Below, piece after piece: positions 36,839 to 48,764 of a DNA stretch of 64,000 bases. The stretch is from Sparassis latifolia (lineage: Eukaryota > Basidiomycota > Agaricomycetes > Polyporales > Sparassidaceae). A program made the position numbers and the translations under genes. Positions within the stretch are counted from its first letter, which is position 1. Every line of letters begins with the position of its first letter. Location of the stretch: the NCBI GenBank assembly GCA_018466975.1, contig JAENRS010000017.1, forward strand, positions 592,335-656,334, in the 5' to 3' direction. A model generated the notes under the pieces. It was not told where the DNA came from. It was given only the letters and a program-made list of their open reading frames with translations, and ran no database searches.

Positions 36839-39633
36839 ATGGGCGTGAAGTTTTCGAGGTAGCGGAACATTTTCACCAGTTGGAATGGTGTATTCTAACA
36901 AGCGAACCTAGCCATACTTTCCCTCACAATACAAGTAATGATTCTCGCTCTTCAACCCTAATAGCGACTGTCGGAGATGCAATACGCATAAAGGATCTGA
37001 CCCTGATGGTCCGTTTCATAGATGGTGCCCAATGGCCTTCGGGAACGACCTTACAGCCTGTGCTAGTCTCTCTGACAATGGCGCACGACCTCCACCAGGC
37101 TGCGGAAAACGATGATCTCTCTCACTCTATTGACTACTCATCGGTCTTATCCTCCCTGGCTAGTTCATGTGCTGCCCCCTCTTCGTCGCTGGAAGTGCTG
37201 TCTGAACGCATTTGCGACACTTGCTTTACGTCCTATCCAGAGCTCGGGGAGCTGTATGTCAGTATCTCGCGCCCGAAGGCACTTCTGCATGCTCGTGCGA
37301 CGAGGATCGTGTCCGAGTGGAGGAGGTCCCATCATGACCCCGTGCATGAAAAGTTCTTCATAGAGGAGCTCGATTGTCAGGCCATTGTGGGCGTTAATCC
37401 TTGCGAGCGAGAAGAGAAGCAACGCGTTCGCTTCAATATAATGCTGGATAGACACAAACGCCGTGCCCAATTTGATTTCCACGAAGTTGCGCGGAAAGTA
37501 TTCGAAGTACGTAGTTTATCGTATTCGCAGACTAGCATTCACAGTGCCCTTATACAGAATGTTCAATCATCCTCCCATCTGACGCTTGAGGCTCTTGCTT
37601 CTTTGACTGCGCGCACCGTGTTGTTGCATACCGGCACCATTTCTGACCGCGTTACAGTCCGGGCGGCTAAACCGAGCGCGTTAGTTCTTGCAGAGGCAGC
37701 GGAGGTGGAGATCACTCGCACTCTGCGGGATTACGAGCCATCCTCTGCTTCGACGTTGAAGCAAACGCATGAAAATAATGTCACCCACGCACCGGCATCT
37801 CCGACGCCGAGTCTGTCTTCGCTTTTGGCTGCACTTCCTGAACGATCTGGTCATGATGAGACTGTGTACGCGCATAGGGCAGCAATCGCGCTTGGTGCTA
37901 ACCTTGGAGATCGCTTCGCGAATATCGAGCTTGCACTGCGCTTGCTGGAGATGCCCGATGGAACCGGGCGACCGCGCGCTGCGGTGGTTGACACCAGCTT
38001 CTTGTATGAGACCGCGCCAATGTATGTCACAGACCAGCCTCAATTTATAAATGGTGCTTGTATGGTCCGTGTCTCCGCGTTGTGCTGGAGGACAGCGATT
38101 CATGGCATGCACTTTGCAGATTGAGACCGATATGAATCCCCGCTCACTCCTCGCTTTCCTGAAGGATATCGAGGCAACCGTCGGCCGTGTCTCATCTTTC
38201 AGGAATGGGCCGCGTGCTATTGATCTGGACATCCTGACGTTCGATGCAATGACTGTCGACACGAGACCTGAGTCAAAGAAGGACAAGCTTGATAACCTCA
38301 CCGGCGAGCTTGTGGTGCCTCATCCTCGGATCGCGGAGAGAGAGTTCGTATTGAGGCCCTTGAGCGAGTGCGTTCAATCGTATCGGAGAAATTTGATTCG
38401 ACACTGACCGACTCGTTTAGTATGATCCCAGACTATGTCCACCCTGTCCTTGGCAAGCCAGTGCGCACTCTCCTCTTGGAGCTCGTTGCCAAGCAATCGA
38501 CGGACACTCCCGCCATGAGTAAGGTTGTGCCCTTCCCTCGCTACCCGTACATTTCACCGTCTATAGCCACGGTGACACCGGGCATTCCGTCGGTCCCACC
38601 GACGGCGACCTACTGGACGTTCCCTGTATACTCTTCAACTTCATCTAGACGCCCTCTGCAAAAGAGCTACGTCATGGGCACGCTCAACGCAACCCCAGAC
38701 TCCTTCTCTGACGGGTCAAGGCACAACACTACCCCTGCGGCTGTGGCATATGCAACTGCATCCGTTGCCGGAGGCGCAGATATTATTGATGTAGGTGGAT
38801 ACTCGACTCGCCCAGGCGCTGCGTATGTTTCACCGGACGAAGAAATATCACGAGTTATCCCGGTCGTCGAAGCCATACGAGGCCTTTCCAGCGAGCAGAA
38901 CACGGTATCAGCAGATGCGAGATTGAGTGCCCGGACAGCAGACGTGCCCATCAGCGTAGACACCTTCCGTTGGGAGGTCGCCGATGCTGCTGTGCGCGCG
39001 GGAGCAAGCTGCATTAACGACGTATACGCGTTCACAGGGCCCGCGTACCCGTTGGACATGTCCGCCGCAGAATATTTCCTCAAGTTTCGGGAGATTGCAC
39101 GCGAATTAGCCGTTCCTGTCGTGCTCATGCACTCTCGCGGAGACGCCGCATCGAACAAGGACTACTCCGCGTACTCGTACGCTGCAGACTCCCGGGGGAG
39201 AGGTGCCGTCTTAGAAGGCGTTCGGGTGGAGCTAGGCGAGAAGGTCGAGGCTGCCGTGCGCGGCCGCGGCGGCTTACGGCGCTGGCTTGTCATCGTGGAT
39301 CCTGGCGTCGGCTTCAGTAAGACGCTCGAGGGCAACCTCGAAGTCCTCCGCGCATCATCAGAAATTACCGCAGCACACCCGCACCGCCGCAATCCCCTCG
39401 CTGGCTTCCCGCAGCTGATCGGCACGTCGAGGAAGTCGTTTCTCGGCACCATTCTCGCGCAGCCCGACACTGGCGGCGCGTACGAGGGGCGGAAGACGAG
39501 ACCGGATGAGCGTGGGTGGGCGACTGCCGCTGCGGTCAGCTGTGCGGTGCAGCAGGGTGCGGAGGTCATCAGGGTGCACGACGTCCTGGAGATGGGGGAC
39601 GCTATCAGGGTCGCACAAGCGTTGTGGAATTGA
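36839..39633 (+). CDS. FOL1: Trifunctional folate synthesis protein (dihydroneopterin aldolase, HPPK, dihydropteroate synthase)
   Basis: Fol1 makes 7,8-dihydropteroate in three steps. Two aldolase-like domains come first (IRIKDLTLMVRF, then FIEELDCQAIVGVNPCEREE and SSHLTLEALASLTA). HPPK is next (IALGANLGDRFANIELALRL, RNGPRAIDLDILTFD, VPHPRIAEREFVLRPL). Dihydropteroate synthase is last (VMGTLNATPDSFSDGS, DVGGYSTRPGA, VPISVDTFRWEVA, VDPGVGFSKT, LIGTSRKSFLG), ending ALWN at 39633. Introns: probably 36860-36910 after MGVKFS, 37507-37557 (51 nt, so the frame stays open through it), 38066-38119 and 38371-38420. The start is uncertain: no ATG opens the main frame before 37005, so the short first exon at 36839 is inferred. 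The sulfonamide-site STRP motif is intact. Confidence 0.92.
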
Positions 39634-40060
39634 TACAGGATCAAGCTCCGTTCCTGTCTCTCACTTCAACTGTGGACCTCGCATTGTGATCCACGCTCTG
39701 CTTCAACTGCAGACCCCTCCGTTACTTATCCGAGGGGATAATCCTTCCACGTGGACTTGGCAAAATTGTGCCACATGGTGAACGTTTGCTCGAAAGCCCG
39801 GTGGATATGAGCGGCTGTTTGGCAAAGCCACCTCACAGGCATCAAGGGCGTTGGCAACTATATGGCCTCACATTCCGATGACCACCCTGTATCAGGAAAG
39901 TCTTCCAATGGAGAACGAGTAGCTACAGTCAACGTCCACTCTCTCCATGTTGGCTGGTGTCACTAAATATATCTAGTCCCAGCCACCCGTCGATGGAGAA
40001 TATAAATTGATAAAAATAAAACAGTTTGAGTAGAAGAGGAGGACGCACTATGTGATGAAT
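39634..40060. other. Intergenic, convergent 3' ends
   Basis: Between FOL1 and the deaminase-like gene. Nothing beyond likely 3' untranslated sequence is seen. Confidence 0.5.
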
Positions 40061-41458
40061 TCAGGTAATAAAAGGGGGCTGGACAAACCTGAGCATCTTA
40101 CGACGCACAGTCCGAAAGCCAGCCAGAATCTCTGAGTCGGGTCTCTGACCCGGACAAAGCGCTGTCAGAGGCACCGTCAGGGAAGTCGAAATTTCTTGGA
40201 GGACTTCTGCGTCAACGGCGTTCCTCCCATCTCGCATATGGGCAGCTGCCCACGGAGAGCCCGGCAGCGCCCATGTTGCGTCTGGTCTGCCATTGGATCC
40301 GCTCGTCAACCAAGTCATTCCAAATTCTTTGTTGTACGCGTCAATCCACGTCTGCAGCACAAGCAGCTCCACTTGCTGCATCCGATGGCGTACTGCTTTG
40401 AACGTGCGGCAGCAAGCGGGCGGTAAGGTCCAAATGCAGATGGCGATGAGGACGATAGTGCGCTGAAGCGAAGGATAATCCGCAGCTCGGCGTGGATACA
40501 TGCGTTGACCGTTCGCTGCTGTTCGCAATTGCTGTGCATGTCGGGGAATTTTTCTGAGAGTATACGCACCGTCTCCGGAGCGAGGGGATCTCCCGATTGA
40601 AATCCACGTTGCAGCGCATGCGAATAGTCTCCGCAAAGATTGATTTGGCCCTCTCCTGTGCCAACGAAGGGATCATCTACCCAGCGGTAAGGAATCTGTC
40701 CACCTGGAAACTGTCTCTTTGCTTTGCTCATGAGGTGTGTAACGCCATTGACGTATTGGCAGACATGGACCAACGCCGCTTCAACGTGTACGCCCTCATC
40801 CTGTGCCCCCAGTTCGCGAAAGCGGCATCATCACAAAGCTGCTTCAAGAATCAATAGTATAGGAACGGCTTTGAAAAATTGGAAAGCCCGATGTAGATGT
40901 GCGTGGAAAATTCACCTCCCCTAGCTGGAAGGCCGACAATGCCTGGAGCTTGTCAATGATATCGCCGAGCATAGTGCGGAATGAAGGCTCCTCATTCGGG
41001 TATTGGTCGCTGCGAAGATCCGTCGAGTTGGGACACTCTTTCGTAATAGACATCGTCTTGTACAGCGACAGTGCCGATCTGAAGTCCTCGAGCAAAGCGG
41101 GCTCGGCGATGTATTTGTGCAGGTTAAGTAGTCGCCGATTCATGTTTGCCCGGTAGCGCAAAAGCAGGATAGCAAAAAATTCAACCGCATCGTCATTCTC
41201 TGGATCGGTGATGAAGCGCTGTGCAGCATGCTCGTCCTCTAGAGTGGGAGGGGCATTTTTTGCCAGAACGATGCTGGGACGCTCACGTCGGTCGAACGCA
41301 GCTGCAACAGCATCATCGGGCTCTCGAGTGGTTAGTGATAGGGCGACGATGACAAGGATCTCAAGAGTGTCAGCTTTGATCAAGCTTTGATATCCAATTC
41401 GCGGTCTCTGTTGTGTTGGAACCCAAGGGGCAACCAGAGTGAAAGTTTTTGGAATCAT
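40061..41458 (-). CDS. OTT_1508-like deaminase homologue, with an apparent frameshift
   Basis: The first exon (41458 to about 40917) is helical and unknown, ending LSAFQLGE. After an intron ending near 40816 comes ALVHVCQYVNGVTHLMSK, then a zinc-deaminase pattern: VNACIHAELRIILRF (H-A-E), later YAIGCSKWSCLCC (C-x2-C type) and TWLTSGSNGRPDATWALPG. This H-A-E plus S-x-x-x-C-x-x-C arrangement, with the G-S-x-G loop afterwards, is that of the OTT_1508-like nucleic-acid/nucleotide deaminase family (PF14441), which has large expansions of unknown role in mushrooms. Immediately after the Cys pair (about 40,360) the frame must move by one nucleotide to reach WIDAYNKEFGMTW. That suggests a sequence error or a recent inactivation. 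The end near 40061 is uncertain. Confidence 0.6.
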
Positions 41459-41468
41459 GTTTCGAAAG

Positions 41469-42098
41469 TTAGAGGCAGGACCCCGAACACAGGTTGGACC
41501 ACCACCTTGATGATAAGATTCGGCTATGACTACAGATAAGATCGTTGAGGCTACGCCGCCGCCTCACCCTACTACTAGAATTACGAGCGTTCTCCTTAGG
41601 ATCTACGCTCAGTGTCGACGCCGCCCTACCCCGCTTCATATTCTCCTGCATCTCGAGTAAACCATCACTATCTGGAATCATGTTATCTTTTTACCAATCC
41701 TGAGTCGTTACTTCGTCAATTTCCATCCAACCCTTGCGCGAAGTGATGAAAGAGTCGACGATATGCTGTATCGGGATCGCGGGAAAGTCGCCATCGTCTG
41801 TTGTGTGCTCGGAGGTCAGATGATATGGGATGTTGTACTTCCATATGGTGTGGCGCTGCCCGGAGGTCATTACTGGACACGGTGGGCAGTGAAGGGGTAC
41901 ATTAGTGCACGGCGAGTTCTTGGTCACATTGCGTTCGGCGCCATACATCATCTCCTTGTAATGGTACCGACAGCTGGAAGAGGTTATCAGGGACTCTTTC
42001 TTCAACACTCGCAGAGTACACCGAAGATACGAGAGGATGAGACGCGAAGCGCGTTTGAACGTGCGTTCACTGTAGATCTCGGGACTTGATAAGATCAT
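41469..42098 (-). pseudogene. Fragment of an agaricomycete zinc-binding protein with an in-frame stop
   Basis: The minus strand reads CRYHYKEMMYGAERN, CTNVPLHCPPCPVMTSG and TIWKYNIPYHLTSEH, a Cys/His-rich block found at the C-terminus of unnamed agaricomycete proteins. It then continues ITSRKGWMEIDEVTTQDW, a TAA stop at 41691-41693, and without change of frame KDNMIPDSDGLLEMQENMKR. The family normally reads through this point, so a single nonsense codon breaks it. No start or upstream part is found. Confidence 0.5.
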
Positions 42099-42969
42099 CT
42101 GGAACCTTGCTGATAAGAGAGCTGCCTCACCAGCCTCTCCTCGCCAGCAGCTATGGTATTCGAGGTAACGAGTTCAGAGCAAGATGGAATGCTTCATACT
42201 TAGTTCAGATCCTGTCCCGATTGGCAAAATATGTAGAACAGCGCTCGTACCACGAGAGTTGAGTGAAAATGCGTCTCAAAGTTCTGATCAAGGACCCCGG
42301 CTACCAGTTTGGGGAGGACGACCATGAAGATACCTTCACCGGCTGCTCGGCTGAACGTCCCTTGTATGCCATCGACCTGCAGCTGTACAGACTCCGAGTC
42401 CGTGTGACAAACCTATTATCGACTTGAAAATGCGCAGAGAGCTTGCACTGCAGCCATGTAACTGGGCTTGCCTCGCTGAGATGCTCGAATTGTTTTCTCC
42501 TTCTCTTCTACTATCGGTGTTGAAGTGACGTTGAATATTGAATAGTCCTTTGTAATAGAGGCTGAGATCATTGGATGCCTTCCCGTAGGATTTGGAGCAC
42601 TTTTAAATCACAAAGCGGACTGCGAAACACCCCACTGTGTCGGAACAGCAGGATTTGTGAAACCGTAGCGTCGCAACATGAGGATGATCAAACCAAGTTC
42701 TAGAGGGTCGGAGGACGAGCGGCAGCATGATGTAAGCAATATGCAGCAGCAAATATAGGCAAAGATGGGCATTGCGAGTGGGCGGAGATCGAAATCATCG
42801 TTTAGAGAGACGTTTAGAATCTGGAAGGGGGGATCGACGGCAATTCGACGCACGAACCTTTAGCGCTCAAGTCGCGTGCAGCCACAGGCGCGTCTTACCT
42901 GTGTACAAGCTTCGCGTGCTGTAAAAGTTCTCATGGCGACAGTTCCACCTACTGACGACATCCAGGGTG

Positions 42970-43195
42970 ATGGCGACATATTCGGATCTGTACAGATGGG
43001 CCCTCAGGTACTCAGCCGATCCTTCATATCTCAGCCTGCCGGTGGCTATCCGTATCATTTTATGCATAACCGTCGTCTTCCCCTGGCCCGGCGCGATGGC
43101 GAGGAACAGATTCTTGCCGCGGATGAGGTCCATGCCATGGCATAGCTGGAAATCGCGAACTGAGGGAACTCCGCACTTCTGAACGATCAGCGACT
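42970..43195 (-). pseudogene. Truncated helicase fragment (Walker A only)
   Basis: The minus strand reads VQKCGVPSVRDFQLCHGMDL followed by IRGKNLFLAIAPGQGKTTVM: the Q-motif-like lead and Walker A of RecQ-like DEAD/DEAH helicases seen in agaricomycete transposon-rich regions. After HKM the helicase similarity stops; motifs II-VI are absent from the following kilobase. An orphan fragment. Confidence 0.45.
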
Positions 43196-45328
43196 AGAGC
43201 CATTCTGAGGAGCCTTCTGCAGGGACATAGAGAATGGCGTGGATTACAGCTACGTAGCATACATACAGAGTTGACGCGACTGACATCTCTGCCACCGACG
43301 CGTTTTGGGAATAATTATAGTTTAGTGCCGATGACGCAGCCGTCCCTTCCGCTGTCTGGCACGTAGCTCAAAAACTCCCACGGGAGACTTCTCAGTGGGC
43401 TCCCGGATAATGATCCTGGACTAGCTCGCGCGACGCATTCCCGGTCCGAGTGCGCATGCCACCGCACAGCGATATGCTCACAAGCACCGCAGCCACATAG
43501 CCCTCGCCCACCACTCTCCCTAAGTACTTACCACTCTCCCCCCACGCACTTCCACTCATTCCGCGTGACCACTGGTGGCACTTGCCTCGTCCTGTGAGTC
43601 GCCGCCTATCCACCTAACTTGCTTATCCTCCCCACCCACAGCCACTGCACGCCATCTCGATGGCGCGAGATACGGTCGGCCCTGGCGTGAGCGCGACGCT
43701 CCTCGACTTCGCCGCGCTTATCTGCCCGCGGTGTTCTGGCTTATCCAGCCCTCCCCATCCTGTGCGACGGGCGTCCGCACATGACCAACCGCAATGCGCG
43801 CAGAACGCGACACCACCTAAGCGTTAGCGTACGTTCCTTTAACGAAGTTAGGTTAGGAAGTGCTCTTTCCCATCTCCCCGGTCCACGCGTCTAGCACCAC
43901 GCTGCCAAGCAGAAAGGCCTCCGTCGCGCACCTTGGCGCGCACGACCTCCTCTGACGTTGCTACGAGTACACATACGCGCCCAGGGGAACGGGCGTGCGC
44001 GTCTGGCGTCGGTCGCGCTCGGGCTGCACACGTTGTGCCCATCAATTATGCATATGTGCATACCATCCCATCCATGTGCATACCATCCCATCCATGTGCA
44101 TACCATCCCATCCATGTGCATACCATCCCATCCATGTGCATACCATCCCATCCATGTGCATACCATCCCATCCATGTGCATACCATCCCATCCATGTGCA
44201 TACCATCCCATCCATGTGCATACCATAGCCGCTGGCGGGAGCAGACACCTGATGGCTTCGCTGACTGTATCAAGCCTTTGCGTGCGCATCGATACAGCGT
44301 GAACGATGTGTCGGTAGCAACTCGTTGCATCCACTCGCGGAGTTTTCGCTCCGTAATTATCTGCGCCATATGCCTGACTCTCGGTACTACGCAATCTGGT
44401 ACAAGACGCCCTATTTCAATTGGGCACGTACCTGCAGCTTGCAGCCGAGGAGCGTTCATTGATTGCGACAGACGGTCCCCGTGGCGCTAATGCAGTATTA
44501 CCCGCCTCGGGATGGCGTTCATGGTCATCGACGTGCATGCTGCGCATACCGTGGTTGCTGGTGCACATCCGTCGAGTGCGACCGTGTACGGTGGGACTTT
44601 TTCCCGCCTCGGAGGAGATGATGTATCCGGTATGGAGACACCGCAACTAGGTGTGGAATTCGGGCGTATTCATGCTTACGATTGTGATCTAAATATCTCC
44701 CAAACGACTTTCTACCACAGAGAACCTTTCAGTACCACTACGTGTATGCAATCCGCACTCGATCGCAAACTCAGCGAGCACGCCCGCATGTTCAGGCTTA
44801 GACTCCGCGATACGGTGTTCGGGCCATATTCTCGGCTTTCGGTGCTACGGAAGTACTACGCTACAAGGACTTCCTTCAAGTCGTCACGCATTTGCAAATC
44901 AGACTTGATAAGCACTTGCTTACTGCTGACCGTTAACGATGGGGTTCACGTTCATCTCACTCTTTAAGTTTTTGGTTGGCAAGATTCGCCAATTTCTATA
45001 TTTTTATTCTTTTTTTGGGTTTTGCTAAGGGTGTGTACGTGCCATGAAACTAGAAAGGACGAGTATACAACTAAGAACTGAGGGAGATGGACTCTAAGCA
45101 TGACCACAATGTGTCCTAAAACCAAACCGAATGCACAGCAAGGACAAAGCAAGGCTACGATAGAGAGCTGCAACACACCGCGACATATGGTTCAACAGCA
45201 GAAACAAAGCTGGATAGCACGAATCTTTGGTGCGTGGCCTAGAGGATGATTGCATGTTAACAAAAACATCACGCAAGACGACGCAGTACTCGATACCTAC
45301 CGGACCGGCGACCACATCCAATCCACTA
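43196..45328. other. Gene-poor stretch with a minisatellite
   Basis: Apart from the 20-bp array at 44055-44226 nothing is firm. A 151-codon open stretch at 44512-44967 (+) has no recognisable domain and I do not call it. Open frames across 43891-44490 are products of the repeat. Confidence 0.45.
44055..44226. repeat. 20-bp minisatellite, 8 identical copies plus a partial one
   Basis: The unit TGTGCATACCATCCCATCCA is repeated without any change from 44055 to 44214 and then for another 12 bases. There are no unique spacers, so it is not a CRISPR array. Confidence 0.97.
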
Positions 45329-46068
45329 TTAAGCACCTGCGCCTCGGCAATTGTCGCGCATGTGCTTCACCAACACATCACCTCTAGCATACATCTTCAG
45401 GCATTTCTCGCACTTCACGGCAGTCGAGCGCAGATGCGTCGACGCTATGTGCCTGCCAAAGCCACTGGCCATGACCTCGCGGTCACATGACTCGCCTCCG
45501 CTATGCCACTTGCAAGGCCGCTCTCCCGTTTCCCGGTACTGGGAGGTGATAGCGTCTCAGGTGGCGCTGGATACCACCAGGGGACAGGTCCGCCAACGAT
45601 CTACCGCACCCACCATCCCACTGGCAAACCGCGGACGGGCGGAATTGTTCGAGGTGATCGGGAGTCAGATACAAGAGGCAGTGAGCGCATTTCGTTGGAG
45701 TCAAAGCCGGGCTATGGCAGACGTGAGGATCATTCAAATACTTGGATCATGAGAGGAGCATACCTGCGTGGACGGCGAGGGCACTCCAGGTAGACCAACG
45801 ATGGGGAGACACTGGGCTTCGCATGATGTGCAGCCATCTCAGTAACGTTAGACATCGCATCAGGGCCCAATATCGGATGGTACGGCGCGACTCTCTCTAC
45901 CGGATCTTGGAGTATGATGTCGCTGGGAACTGGCACACCCATGGAATAGAGAAGAAGCTTCCACAGGGGATCCGCCAGTGTCCAAGGAGCTCCGAGACCT
46001 GGCTGTTCGGTACCTACTTGCGATGAGGAAGGGGAGACAATGTGTTGCTGTCGAATGGTCTCTGCCAC
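45329..46068 (-). CDS. C2H2-type zinc-finger protein, one apparent frameshift
   Basis: Exon 1 starts at 46068 (MAETIRQQHIVSPSSSQ) and ends RRPR before a roughly 50-nt intron (about 45713-45764). Exon 2 carries three Cys/His units: CQWDGGCGRSLADLSPGG..HLRRYH, CKWHSGGESCDREVMASG..HIASTH and CEKCLKMYARGDVLVKHM..C, ending RGAGA with TAA at 45329-45331. This three-finger layout is common in agaricomycete putative transcription factors. Between the first and second finger (about 45,528) the frame must move one nucleotide (HLP to YRETGERP). Function unknown; DNA binding is inferred from the fingers. Confidence 0.6.
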
Positions 46069-46706
46069 AGGACCAAGAACGAAGGCGGGGTTGAGAGAGC
46101 CGTTGTTGTGTGTGGTGCAGTCAGTGGTACGTATTGCTGGATCTTGAGTGTTTCTTCATGAGGGTCATCCACAGTCAAAAGGGTCATCAACTAGAAAACG
46201 GGAAACAGCTAAACGTACCCGTTATCTAAGGAAAGAAAGGGCTGGACGCCTCCGAAGAGTGTCCAATCATCCAATGGACAATCCTCCCCAGCGTCAAAGT
46301 TGGACATGGCACGTATCGATGGAAGTGAGTATACCACAGTGCGAGAGACGGGGGAGGTTGGCAGAATCGAGCGGCATTCCGCTCTCTTTAAACTACGAAA
46401 GGTGGACTAGGGGATGTATATGGATCTACAACCCTGCGACGGCATATACTAGCGCTACTGACCTAGTACTTGGGAAGTGCGCACTGCAAATGACGGTCCA
46501 AGTTGCTGCGGCATTCTGGGAGTCTACGCGGGCGCCCATCTCGGAGAAGGTGATACGGTTGCGAGGAGGACAGGTGATCGGCAGGGAACAGATCGATGAC
46601 ATCACGCGTCGAGCGACTACACCGCCAACTTGGGCAGACAGCGTTTCGATCCCAGCCTTCGGTCCCTCTCTGGCTGTTAGCATGGACCTCAGATGGGTAT
46701 GTCCGT

Positions 46707-46731
46707 GATGACAGGGTGACATCCTGTCATC
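46707..46731. repeat. Small hairpin, 9-bp arms
   Basis: GATGACAGG and CCTGTCATC flank a 7-nt spacer, about 20 nt outside the left end of the long-TIR element. Confidence 0.75.
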
Positions 46732-46751
46732 GGATCTCATTCAGACCACAT

Positions 46752-47410
46752 TGCGACTGGTCTCGTACCCCGATGTGAGCGAGTAACGCACCCCACCACC
46801 GCCCTCGCTCTGACGTCTGGGGCATTTCAACTGTGACACCCCCCCTTGCTCTTATCAGCCCTAAGCGAGATTATCTGAGCCCGCGCCATCAATCATCCTG
46901 CCTTTTCGGGAAGGCACAGAGACTCGATGTCGAGATTCATACTCAACTTTTGGAGGCATTGCCAGCGAGGAGGCCATGTAATCATGCAGAAATATAAAAG
47001 TGATGCAATATGAGCTTCCTCGCAAGAGGAATAAGTAGGATTGAGACACCTCTGTGAGAAACCAAGGAAAGTAAGTAGAGTCTGCAGTTAGTTCATGTTT
47101 TCTGCGGCCGCAATCCCTCATATAATTCATTAAACTACATGTACGTTGTCAAGATAGTATTTCTATGATAATTACAGAGAATGACTGCTACAACAGTATG
47201 TGCACGCGGTGATATCATGGCTCGAAAGTCAGAGGAAGCATAGAGGAATTGCCGATTTAGGCAGGATGATTGATGGCGCGGGCTCAGATAATCTCGCTTA
47301 GGGCTGATAAGAGCAAGGGGGGTGTCACGGTTGAAATGCCCCAGATGTCAGAGTGAGGGCGGTGGTGGGGTGCGTTACTTGCTCACGTCAGGGTACGAGA
47401 CCAATTGCGA
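46752..47410. mobile_element. Non-autonomous DNA element with about 150-bp terminal inverted repeats
   Basis: The segment 46752-46902 (with CGCACCCCACCACCGCCCTC and the end ATCAATCATCCTGCC) is matched in reverse complement by 47260-47410, with a few single-base differences. The roughly 360 bp in between hold no long frame. Outer ends are placed where similarity fades, so limits are good to several bases. No clear target duplication. It resembles long-TIR MITEs or foldback elements. Confidence 0.82.
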
Positions 47411-47757
47411 CATCCCAACAGAGACCAGCCAGGTAGCAGCACACGATATCCTGATAACATCTCAGCGTCTACGTAGATCTACAGCTATGAAGTGCACTGT
47501 GATGCCAGCAAGTTTGTTTTCTGAGTGAGCACGAGGAACGAGCGCGAACACAGAATTTCGTCTATGTTCGGATTAGGCAGTTGTGGCGCGGCGCTTTTCT
47601 TGCCTCCCACCAATGCCACGACTGTCGTTCCTCCCGCTGCTCGACATCAGAGCAGCTTAAGCTTTCATTTTCATTAGACTTTGAAACTTGCGCTCCCTCA
47701 TAGACCAGCTAGCTTAAATATAAGTCTCTACGGAATCTAGTAATACCCGGAATTCAG

Positions 47758-48672
47758 ATCAATCCCACTTCACTGGAATGTCCTGACTACGCATCGGACA
47801 CCTATGCAGCAACTCGCGCACCATTGGTCAATGACCACACCACTAATGAGCAAGCTATCCAGTTGCTCGTCAATATATGGAAAGCGGGAAACGACATTGA
47901 AAAAGTCTCATGGCAGCACCAGATGGAGGAACATGAAGCCGAAGTTGCGGAACAGGTTAGGTTGGCCATGGAGGCTGATAATGACGTGCAGGAGGTGCAG
48001 CTCGCTGAGCAGGTGAACGTGCGGAAAGAAGAGATCAAAAAGAACTGAGCAAAGTTTGCACCTATTCCGGACAGGGATGTACCAACCATTGCTCCGGTGA
48101 TAGCAGCTAACTACACGATCAAAAGAATGGAGAGGGGTGACTTCGTTGAACTATGGTACTACATGAACGAGGGGCTTGAAGAGGCACTTCGTATCACCAG
48201 CTCTGTTGACAATGAAGCCATGGTAATGACTCGAACATCGGATGGCTCCACCTCCTGGGTTCTCGCAGGATCAGTAAGAGAAGCCCGAGGAGTAACCGAT
48301 GATAAGGACATCAGATGGGAAGATTTCTGTCAAGCTGTGCCACACATGGTCTTGGCGATGGAACAAGCTCGGTGGCCAGAGGAGCGGATCACTATGCTCA
48401 CAAGATTCTGGGGTAACCTGCAAATTCATAAGCTTCGCTCGAGTACCGACCCGCTCGATCAGAGGATGCTTCTGGTATACCAGGCCGACCAACGCAAGCT
48501 CTGGCACAGGGCAATCACCTCACCAGCCACCGCATACAATTTCACCCGCATCAATGATGATCTCATGCGGAAGACCAGAGAACAAGTATACTGGGCCGAA
48601 CACAGTCACAGAGACAGTGAGCAAGATTTTTGTGTACATACTCTAATCCTGTGTGGGCTGATGAAGCACTAA
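47758..48672 (+). pseudogene. Gag-like ORF of a DIRS-like retroelement, broken by a stop
   Basis: Reads ASDTYAATRAPLVNDHTTNE, KVSWQHQMEEHEAEVAEQ, KKN, TGA stop (48046-48048), then in the same frame AKFAPIPDRDVPTIAPV, NYTIKRMERGDFVELWYYMN, IRWEDFCQAVPHMVLAME and RMLLVYQADQRKLWHRAI. This ORF type precedes reverse transcriptases in agaricomycete transposon regions. The stop is explained by CGA to TGA. Role as gag is inferred from position. Confidence 0.55.
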
Positions 48673-48764
48673 TGACTTGAATTTCAAATCCATCAAATTT
48701 CATCCATCACGATGACGAATACATCTTTCATCCAACCCGCACATGGCGTCATGTCATGCACATC

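Noticed and set aside
44055..44226. CRISPR-like regular array
   Set aside because: It is a contiguous 20-bp tandem repeat with no spacers, in a eukaryotic genome.
43891..44490. Long open frames on both strands
   Set aside because: They are translations of the 20-bp minisatellite, which stays open in every frame.
44512..44967. 151-codon open frame
   Set aside because: No domain, no homologous motif and no supporting gene structure; it may be chance.
46148..46708. 187-codon open frame on the plus strand, with a shorter one antisense
   Set aside because: Neither translation shows a known motif or a plausible exon structure; composition is that of the surrounding non-coding sequence.
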